From Kiritimatiellia bacterium (GTDB lineage: Bacteria; Verrucomicrobiota; Kiritimatiellia; RFP12; UBA1067): 5,989 nt of DNA. Position numbers and translations under genes: made by a program. Below, in pieces: positions 1 through 5,725 of the stretch (position 1 is its first letter; every line of letters starts with the position of its first letter). The notes below the pieces were generated by a model. That model was not told where the DNA came from and searched no databases. It saw only the letters and a list, made by a program, of their open reading frames with translations. The stretch is from positions 1-5,989 of the forward strand of contig JAFUDL010000193.1 in assembly GCA_017459225.1 (NCBI GenBank). The letters run 5' to 3'.

Positions 1-301
1 CCACGCCCTTGCCGGCCTCGAGGGCGGACATGACGAACGTCTTGGCGATGCCCGTGCCGCCGATGGTCTCCACCACGATCCGCACGTCCGGGTCGGCTAT
101 GACGGACGCCGCGTCCGTCGTGAGCACGCCGTCCGGGACCTTCACGCCGCGGTCGGACGTTATGTCGAGGTCCGCGATCTTCTTCAGGACGATGTCCACG
201 CCCAGGCGTTCGGCCATCAGCCGCCGGTTGCGCAGAAGCCCGTCCGCGACCCCCGCCCCGACCGTGCCGAATCCCAGTATTCCTACTCCTATTTCCTTCA
301 T
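1..301 (-). CDS. hom: Homoserine dehydrogenase, N-terminal part (cut by the left edge)
   Basis: Homoserine dehydrogenase reduces aspartate semialdehyde to homoserine with NAD(P)H in the cytoplasm, the branch step towards threonine, methionine and isoleucine. The ATG at 301-299 opens a frame of 100 complete codons that runs off the window. Residues 4-15 read IGVGILGFGTVG, the glycine-rich dinucleotide-binding loop (G10, G12, G15) typical of this family. Residues 76-82 (IVVETIG) followed by G82 and by LEAGKGV at 94-100 match the conserved strand and turn that leads into the family's V-T-A-N-K segment, which would lie just beyond the edge. The start is supported by AAGGAG five bases upstream and a near-consensus promoter. 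Only the NAD(P)-binding region is present, so I cannot tell whether a C-terminal ACT domain or an aspartokinase fusion exists. An N-terminal aspartokinase fusion is excluded by the start position. Confidence 0.9.
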   Translation of the reverse strand, partial: MKEIGVGILGFGTVGAGVADGLLRNRRLMAERLGVDIVLKKIADLDITSDRGVKVPDGVLTTDAASVIADPDVRIVVETIGGTGIAKTFVMSALEAGKGV

Positions 302-306
302 TGTCA

Positions 307-312
307 CTCCTT
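307..312 (-). promoter_or_regulatory. Shine-Dalgarno site of hom
   Basis: On the minus strand the bases read AAGGAG, five bases before the ATG at 301. It is the best ribosome binding site in the window and fixes the hom start. Confidence 0.8.
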
Positions 313-354
313 GTTGCCCTGCGCGCGGAACCCTCTCCGCCGACGGGATGCAAT

Positions 355-383
355 ATGATACCTAAATCTCGGCCCGCCGTCAA
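355..383 (-). promoter_or_regulatory. Sigma-70-type promoter of hom
   Basis: On the minus strand a -35 box TTGACG (383-378, five of six consensus bases) is followed by exactly 17 bases and a -10 box TATCAT (360-355, five of six). Transcription would start near 348, giving a leader of about 47 bases before the hom ATG. The leader can form a small hairpin (five-base stem 325-329 with 336-340, six-base loop). It is too short for a classical threonine attenuator or T-box, and I see no leader-peptide frame or U-tract terminator in it. The promoter lies in the gap after the hydrolase gene, so hom can be transcribed independently of its upstream neighbours. Confidence 0.75.
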
Positions 384-415
384 TCCTCACTGCAGAATGC
401 CCGCGGCGTCCCGCC

Positions 416-1018
416 CTAGACCACGTTCAGGGACCTGATGTACGGGAGGAGGGTGTGCGTGACCACGTGCGCGTTCATGCGGTGCCCGCCCGGGAAGACA
501 TGGGCCATGCCGGGATAGTGAAGCTCGAAGATCGGACGGACCTCCGGGAGCATCTCGTCCTCGTCGCCGAAAAGGCCGTGGCAGAGGGCGCGGTCGTCGT
601 CGGTGATGCCCTCGAACTGGCGCGCCTCAAGCTCCTGGAAGTGGGCGATCGTTTCCTTCGTGACGTGGAACTCCGTCTCGCCGTCCTTGCGCTTGTTGAG
701 CCACTTGTGCCTGCCAACGTACAGCACGTCGTACTTCTGCGATATGGTGAAGGACGGGTTCACGCATATCCGCGTGAATCCGCGCAGCTGCTGGGCGTAC
801 ATGCCGCCCATCGACGTGCCCACCACCAGATCCGGCATCTCGTCGTACGCGAGCGCCTCAAGCATCGGCATGGCCACGGCGGGATCAACGGGGATGTCCG
901 GCGCGGTCACCGTGGCGCGATGCGCCGCGTCCGTGTTCCAGAACTCCCTGCGCAGCAGCTCAACAGTCCCGCTCGCGCCCGACGATCCAAATCCATGCAG
1001 ATAAAGTATCTTCTTCAT
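416..1018 (-). CDS. YqiA/YcfP-type alpha/beta-fold hydrolase
   Basis: A 200-residue cytoplasmic protein without signal peptide, the usual length for the UPF0227/YqiA esterase family. LHGFGSSG at residues 7-14 is the oxyanion-hole strand and loop. GTSMGG at 67-72 is the nucleophile elbow with S69 as catalytic serine. FGDEDEM at 150-156 places the acid at D152 (or D154), and GGHRMN at 177-182 gives the histidine H179, so the triad appears complete. DIPVDP at 41-46 and DGETEFHVT at 112-120 also fit the family as I remember it from Bacteroidota-like homologues. YqiA of Escherichia coli cleaves short acyl esters in vitro, but the physiological substrate is unknown. The gene starts 23 bp after the HzsA-related gene, with only a weak ribosome site (GAG, seven bases from ATG), consistent with read-through or coupling. 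I avoid the symbol yqiA because orthology to the E. coli gene is not shown. Confidence 0.85.
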   Translation of the reverse strand: MKKILYLHGFGSSGASGTVELLRREFWNTDAAHRATVTAPDIPVDPAVAMPMLEALAYDEMPDLVVGTSMGGMYAQQLRGFTRICVNPSFTISQKYDVLYVGRHKWLNKRKDGETEFHVTKETIAHFQELEARQFEGITDDDRALCHGLFGDEDEMLPEVRPIFELHYPGMAHVFPGGHRMNAHVVTHTLLPYIRSLNVV

Positions 1019-1024
1019 GCTCTA

Positions 1025-1041
1025 ACTCAATATTGACTCAA
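1025..1041. repeat. AT-rich junction with palindrome and short direct repeat
   Basis: The 23-bp gap between the HzsA-related stop and the hydrolase start is markedly AT-rich against its surroundings. It holds a perfect ten-base palindrome, TCAATATTGA (1027-1036), and two copies of ACTCAA spaced 11 bases apart (1025-1030, 1036-1041). It could be a protein-binding site or simply a translation-friendly unstructured junction. There is no terminator shape here, so the two genes probably share a transcript. Confidence 0.3.
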
Positions 1042-3954
1042 CTAGAGTTTCTTCTTGAGCTGGGTTTCGTACTCGAGGCGGCCACGGGAGCGCGGCACGA
1101 AACCTGCCTCGTCAGGCTCGGGCGTCTGCGCGGAGTGCGCCGCCCCCTCACGGAAGAGCGCCAGCAGCTCGCGCCAAAGCGGATCGTCGCGGCCCGTGAA
1201 CGAGAACTTGCCGCGTGCTGGAAGACCACGCCCACCGGCGGCCTTCGGGAGATGCGCCACAAGGGCGGGACTCATCTCCGGACGCGTCAGGTCAACCCAC
1301 TCCCATCTTGCATCGCCCGCAATCCCAACGCGGTCCGGCGCAAGGCCGCCATGGCACGAGGCGCACGAGCGCGCGAACACGCCCGCGTACTTCGTCGCCC
1401 ACGGGGCGATCGCCGCATTGTCGGGCATGCCCCAGCGGTCGCGCTTGCCGCGCGCCTGCAGATGTGCGCAGTCGGTGGTGGTGTAGTACGGCACCATCGC
1501 GTCGATCCACTCGTAGACGCGTCGGCGCTCCTCGGGCGTCACATCCGAGCCGCAGTGGCTCCGTTCAAGGTATTCCGGCAGACGGCTAGCGCAGGTGCCC
1601 GTCTGGCGCGGCTGCAGAACGTCCGCAAAGCCGTAGTTGAGCAGTATCGAGTGGATGAGCGGCTTTACTCCGCCAGCTCCAGGCGCGCCGCCGTATGAGA
1701 GATAGCTTGTACGGTCGCTTCTCGCGCGTTCGTTCAGGCCGTCGTAGCTGCGGCAGAAGAAACGCGTGCGGCCGTCTTCCAGGGAAAGTCCCTTCGCAGG
1801 ATCGGCGCCGCCGTGGCATCTGACGCAGTGCGCGTTCCAGACGGGCTGGATGTCGCGCATGTAGTCGATCACGCCGGCTCGCAGACCGTCGGGAGTCGCA
1901 AGAGGAGTGGGCGCGCGGCGCGAGGCTTCGCCCGCGAACGCGCCGCTTGCCGTCATGCGGCCCTCGTGGCATCCCACGCAGCTGCGCCGTTCGCCCGGCA
2001 TCACGTTGAGGGCGCTCGTCATGCGCTGCACCTCGCGCCCCTCGCCGTCCACGAGCTGCAGATAAATCTCCTTCATCGCGGGCACCTCGAAGTAGGCGCT
2101 GCCGTCCTTCTCCACGGGCGCATACCCCCACACGCGCTTGGCGTAGTAGGTGCCAACACCCATGAGCGGACTCTGATCGTACGCCCTGAGGCCGCTCAGC
2201 TCCACCGTCTTCGGAAGCTGCTCCATTATGCGCACGGCCTTCACGTCCTCGCGCGGCAATCCCTCCGCATATCCGCGCATCACGTCCGTCACATACAGGT
2301 AACCCACCTCCACCTCCTCGGCGGACGGCAGCGCGGGCGGCGCCGCAGGCACCTTCACGCGCTTGACGTTCTCCGGCGTGAAGGCGGCGATCGTCTTCGG
2401 CACGGCGCGCGGCAAGAGTGGCGTCGCGCAGTAGGCGCTGGTGGTCTTCGGGTCGTACACGGTCGCACGGCCGCCCTTCTCGTCGATTAGAGAAATCCTG
2501 TAGCGGGGTTGGCCACCTCCGCCGTAGGAGCAGAGATAGCGGCCCTTCCCGAGCGGGTAAGGCCAGCAGTAGGACCACACGTGGTTGAAGTCCATGACGG
2601 ACGGAAACTCCGGCGTGAGCCAGCGCACCTCCTTGCCGCGGCGCCCTTCAGGACCGTTCTTCGTTGAAACCACTCCTATCGCTCCGAACGGCGAGCCGTG
2701 GTGCGGCGTGAACGTGCACACCACCTCTTCGGGCGCGTCAGGAACCTCCTTTGCCTGCAGAAGATTAGGCGGATCGTCAAGGAGGTTGCCGAAGCAGAGC
2801 TCAAGGTGGCGTCCGTCGGGATACTGCGTCCAAAGCGACTGGCGCGACATGATGTTCCAGTCCACATACTCCCAGCGAGTGTACATGAGCCGCCCGTCGC
2901 TGCGCACGGAGAGGCAGTAGTCGGCGAGTGTGTTGGAGGATATCATCTTCACGCCGGAACCATCCGCTTTCATCACATGCACTCGGCTCGAGGGGCCCGT
3001 GGCGCATACAAGGTGCGTGCCGGGCTCGCGAGTGGAGATGAAGGCAATGCGTCCGTCAGGGAGAGGCGCGGGCGACGTGTCGTGAAATGCGCCGTCAGTC
3101 ACCTGCACGAGACCAGAGCCGTCCGCATTGATGCGGTATATGTGCCAGCACGGCGACTTGTGGCGGCGCATCGAGAACCAGATGGTCTTCGCGTCGTACG
3201 AGAGCGCAAGGTCGAAGATCACGGAGTCGGCCTCCTCGAAGAGAACGCGCGGCGGCGTTTCTGGATGCGAAGGGTCGAACACCTTGATCGCCGTTCCCCA
3301 CTTGTCGCCGTTGGGATAGGCGGCATGGCCCATCAGGCACGGTCCCGCGACGGTGTGGATGGGAGCGCCCTCGATGAAAAGGATGGACGGCAGTCCGCGC
3401 GTTTCGGCGTCCAGCTGTTCGCTCTCCTTCGAGAAGTCCGGTTCGGCGCCCTTCTGCGCCCTGTCGAGCACGAACCCCGCAACGGCCACTTCGCCAGCGC
3501 CGGTGTTCACGAGCTCAAGCAAATGAGGACCGCTAGAAAGGCTTGTAGCGATCGGAAGTTCGGCGTATGAGGAGTGCTCGGGACGCGAAACCGCATCATT
3601 CTTCGGTCCGGCGAGGCTCACCGGCTGGATTGACTTCCCGTCGATGCGCACGTCGAACGTTCCCAGACGCGCAAGCGAGTTCGTGTGGGTGGTGTTGCGC
3701 CATGAGAGGCGCGCGCCGATGCGCGCGGCAAGCGCCACTGATGTTCCATCGAACTCAAGCGCAATCGTCTCGCCCCTCACGGCCGAATACCAGTAGCACA
3801 ACGGCCCACGCGCGCCTCTGTGAAGCTCGGGATACCATTCGCCTGACATCTTCACCTGAGAGTGGCGAGGCGACACGAAGAAGCGCCCTTCCGCGGCAGA
3901 CACGCAGAGTGTACCCGCCGCAAGAGCCACCCCGCAAATTGATTTGATTTTCAT
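1042..3954 (-). CDS. Secreted HzsA-related multi-haem c protein with beta-propeller
   Basis: The preferred start at 3954 gives 970 residues. An in-frame ATG at 3972 adds six residues (976), and residue numbers here count from that longer form. The preferred start leaves a clean Sec signal peptide: K8 and K10, hydrophobic core 12-22, likely cleavage after VSA at 24-26. The cysteine in the core does not make a lipobox. Regions in order: a beta-sandwich-like N-terminal region at about 30-172; a TolB/PD40-like beta-propeller at about 195-530, with blade motifs such as IYRINADGSG (278-287) and LPDGRIAFIST (304-314); then a haem-binding part with CVGCH at 665-669, CVRCH at 716-720 and CASCH at 870-874. 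The propeller-then-SCVGCHE arrangement matches proteins annotated as HzsA-related, after the hydrazine synthase alpha subunit of anammox bacteria. The segment IQPVWNAHCVRCHGG resembles planctomycete-type cytochrome c domains. Likely periplasmic or exported. No partner subunits or cytochrome maturation genes are in the window, so the function is unknown and hydrazine synthesis is not implied. Confidence 0.85.
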   Translation of the reverse strand: MKIKSICGVALAAGTLCVSAAEGRFFVSPRHSQVKMSGEWYPELHRGARGPLCYWYSAVRGETIALEFDGTSVALAARIGARLSWRNTTHTNSLARLGTFDVRIDGKSIQPVSLAGPKNDAVSRPEHSSYAELPIATSLSSGPHLLELVNTGAGEVAVAGFVLDRAQKGAEPDFSKESEQLDAETRGLPSILFIEGAPIHTVAGPCLMGHAAYPNGDKWGTAIKVFDPSHPETPPRVLFEEADSVIFDLALSYDAKTIWFSMRRHKSPCWHIYRINADGSGLVQVTDGAFHDTSPAPLPDGRIAFISTREPGTHLVCATGPSSRVHVMKADGSGVKMISSNTLADYCLSVRSDGRLMYTRWEYVDWNIMSRQSLWTQYPDGRHLELCFGNLLDDPPNLLQAKEVPDAPEEVVCTFTPHHGSPFGAIGVVSTKNGPEGRRGKEVRWLTPEFPSVMDFNHVWSYCWPYPLGKGRYLCSYGGGGQPRYRISLIDEKGGRATVYDPKTTSAYCATPLLPRAVPKTIAAFTPENVKRVKVPAAPPALPSAEEVEVGYLYVTDVMRGYAEGLPREDVKAVRIMEQLPKTVELSGLRAYDQSPLMGVGTYYAKRVWGYAPVEKDGSAYFEVPAMKEIYLQLVDGEGREVQRMTSALNVMPGERRSCVGCHEGRMTASGAFAGEASRRAPTPLATPDGLRAGVIDYMRDIQPVWNAHCVRCHGGADPAKGLSLEDGRTRFFCRSYDGLNERARSDRTSYLSYGGAPGAGGVKPLIHSILLNYGFADVLQPRQTGTCASRLPEYLERSHCGSDVTPEERRRVYEWIDAMVPYYTTTDCAHLQARGKRDRWGMPDNAAIAPWATKYAGVFARSCASCHGGLAPDRVGIAGDARWEWVDLTRPEMSPALVAHLPKAAGGRGLPARGKFSFTGRDDPLWRELLALFREGAAHSAQTPEPDEAGFVPRSRGRLEYETQLKKKL

Positions 3955-3962
3955 GTTGAATG

Positions 3963-3991
3963 ATTCTATCATATCCGCCCATCAAGCGCAA
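3963..3991 (-). promoter_or_regulatory. Possible promoter of the HzsA-related gene
   Basis: On the minus strand TTGCGC (3991-3986, three of six consensus bases) is followed by 17 bases and TAGAAT (3968-3963, five of six); an overlapping TATGAT lies just upstream. A start of transcription about seven bases after TAGAAT would fall at roughly 3956, one or two bases before the ATG at 3954, implying a leaderless or nearly leaderless mRNA. That would fit the absence of any Shine-Dalgarno before this ATG and argues against the longer start at 3972. The -35 box is weak, so this is tentative. Confidence 0.35.
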
Positions 3992-4055
3992 CCCGTCCAA
4001 GACAGGAAAGAACATCCCGGGCGCAGACTGGCAGAAACATCAAGGCGCGTCGTCC

Positions 4056-5723
4056 TCAGCGCGGCACGGCAGCCATGGAGATGAGTTCACGGGCGTGGCG
4101 CTCGACCACGGAGGTGAGCGACGCGCCGCCAAGCATCCGCGCAATCTCGTCCACTCTCTCGTCCCCTTCCAGCACGCGCACCGTCGAACGCGTGCGCCCG
4201 CCGCTCACGGTCTTTGAAACGGCCAGATGCCTCTCGCCGTACACAGCGCTCTGCGGCAGATGCGTTATCGCAACCACCTGATGATGCTGCGCGACGGACC
4301 GCAGACGCTCGCCAACGGCACGCCCCACCTCGCCGCCGATGTTGGAGTCGATCTCGTCGAAGACAAGAACGGGAATCTCGTCATGCGCGGCGACAACGGC
4401 CTTCACCGCCAGCATCACGCGTGCGATTTCGCCCGTGGAGGCGATCTCCCTGAGCGGACGCGACGGCTCGCCTGGATTCGGCGCGAACTGGAAGTCCACC
4501 ACGTCGCAGCCGCTTGAATCAGGTTCGCGCGCGCTCAGCGCCACGCCGAATCCCGCCTTTAGGAATCCAAGCCCGTGCAGCTCCTTCGTGATCGACTTGG
4601 CAAGGCGCTCTGCCGCACGCGCACGCGCAGCGGAAAGGCTTTTCCCCGCAGCGCCCACCGCCTTCTCCGCATCGGCCACCTTCGCGGAAAGCTCGGCTAT
4701 GCGGTCCTCTCTCCCCTCAAGATCGGCCAGCCTCGCCGCGCGCGCATCGCGCAGCTCAAGAAGAGCCGCGGCCGTCGGGCAATTGTATTTCCGCTTCAGC
4801 CGCTGCACAAGCGAAAGGCGCTCGTCCAGCGCCTGAAGCGTCTCAGGGTCGGCGTCAAGGCGCGATGCGCTTTCAGCTATGCCGCTCGCAAGCTCCTGCA
4901 CCTGAACGGTTATGCGCTCGATCTCCTCGCTCCACTCCGCCGCAGGCTCGTGGAAGCGCGCGATCTCGCGCAGGCGGGCACTCGCGGCAATCAATGCAGA
5001 CGCAGCGGATTCGTCCGCTTCCGAAAGGAGTCCCGCCGCCGCGTTGGCGCATTCAAGGATCTCGGCCGCGTGGGCCGCTGCGGCATGGCGCGCGGGAAGA
5101 TCGTCGTCGTCCTCGGAAGTCAGATTGGCGGCGTTCAGCTCGTCCACGGAATAGCGCAGGCGCTCCACCTCTTCGGCGAAATCCGACGAGTCCCCCTGCA
5201 GAGCGGCGAGCTCGCCCTTCAATTCCGAAAGGCGCTTCCACGCCGCATCGTATGAAGCGTGGTCGATTCGTCCGTATGCGTCAAGCACTCCACGCTGGAA
5301 ATTCTCGTCGAGAAGCGACTGGTGGTCGTTGGGACCATGCACGTCCACAAGCAGACGCCCCAGAGCGCGCAGCGTCTGCACGGTTGTGGCGGAGTCGTTG
5401 ACATAGACGCGTCCTCCGCCCGATGCGCCGATGACGCGCCTAACGATGAGCGCCCCCTCCTCGCAGGGCGGCAGCCCTGCCTCGTCGAGCACTGCGTCCA
5501 CCGATTTCGGCACGTCGCGGAACTCCGCCTCGATGCGCGCATCCTTCGCGCCGTCTCGCACGGCCGAGGCGTCCGCCCGTGCACCAAGAACAAGCTCAAG
5601 CGCGCCCATCAGCACGCTCTTGCCCGCACCCGTCTCGCCCGTGACGACATTCAAGCCATCGCCGAACTCGACATCAGCCGTTTCGACGATGGCCAGATTG
5701 CGCACTGACAGGCGAGCGAGCAT
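4056..5723 (-). CDS. recN: DNA repair protein RecN
   Basis: RecN is an SMC-like ATPase that gathers and tethers DNA during recombinational repair of double-strand breaks. The 555 residues are full length for the family. The N-terminal head has LSVRNLAIVE (5-14) and a Walker A GETGAGKS at 29-36 with K35. HGPNDHQSLLD at 129-139 is the family's usual H-G-x-x-x-H-Q-S-L-L-D element. A coiled-coil-like stretch rich in Ala, Glu, Arg and Leu spans about 160-385. The C-terminal head carries an ABC signature STGEIAR at 429-435, Walker B VLVFDEID at 452-459 with catalytic E457, and ITHLPQ at 486-491 with the switch histidine H488. The signature departs from the common SGGELSR. The ATG lies two bases after the stop of the upstream repeat-protein gene, with only a weak purine-rich stretch as ribosome site, so translational coupling is likely. 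The identification is firm. I see no terminator after it. Confidence 0.95.
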   Translation of the reverse strand: MLARLSVRNLAIVETADVEFGDGLNVVTGETGAGKSVLMGALELVLGARADASAVRDGAKDARIEAEFRDVPKSVDAVLDEAGLPPCEEGALIVRRVIGASGGGRVYVNDSATTVQTLRALGRLLVDVHGPNDHQSLLDENFQRGVLDAYGRIDHASYDAAWKRLSELKGELAALQGDSSDFAEEVERLRYSVDELNAANLTSEDDDDLPARHAAAAHAAEILECANAAAGLLSEADESAASALIAASARLREIARFHEPAAEWSEEIERITVQVQELASGIAESASRLDADPETLQALDERLSLVQRLKRKYNCPTAAALLELRDARAARLADLEGREDRIAELSAKVADAEKAVGAAGKSLSAARARAAERLAKSITKELHGLGFLKAGFGVALSAREPDSSGCDVVDFQFAPNPGEPSRPLREIASTGEIARVMLAVKAVVAAHDEIPVLVFDEIDSNIGGEVGRAVGERLRSVAQHHQVVAITHLPQSAVYGERHLAVSKTVSGGRTRSTVRVLEGDERVDEIARMLGGASLTSVVERHARELISMAAVPR

Positions 5724-5725
5724 TT

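Noticed and set aside
9..365. A 118-codon plus-strand open frame at the left edge
   Set aside because: It is antisense to homoserine dehydrogenase and runs through its promoter; the minus strand carries clear family motifs.
395..415. GC-rich inverted repeat after the hydrolase stop considered as a terminator
   Set aside because: Only a four-base stem with a three-base loop forms, and no run of U follows on the minus strand.
455..1036. A 193-codon plus-strand open frame opposite the hydrolase gene
   Set aside because: It mirrors a well-supported gene with an intact catalytic triad. Its product is rich in Arg, His, Val and Leu without recognisable motifs, as expected of antisense reading in high-GC DNA.
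1586..2578. A 330-codon minus-strand open frame in another phase inside the HzsA-related gene
   Set aside because: It lies wholly within the gene that carries two of the CxxCH motifs. Its product is Arg- and Ala-rich with no domain, so it is a frame shadow and not evidence of a frameshift.
2698..3570. A 290-codon plus-strand open frame opposite the HzsA-related gene
   Set aside because: It is antisense to the propeller region, has biased Arg/His/Val composition and shows no family motif or ribosome site.
3973..4055. Gap after recN searched for a terminator or small gene
   Set aside because: No stable hairpin with a U-tract and no short frame with a ribosome site is visible. Two similar stretches around GCGC(C)TTGATG are probably coincidental.
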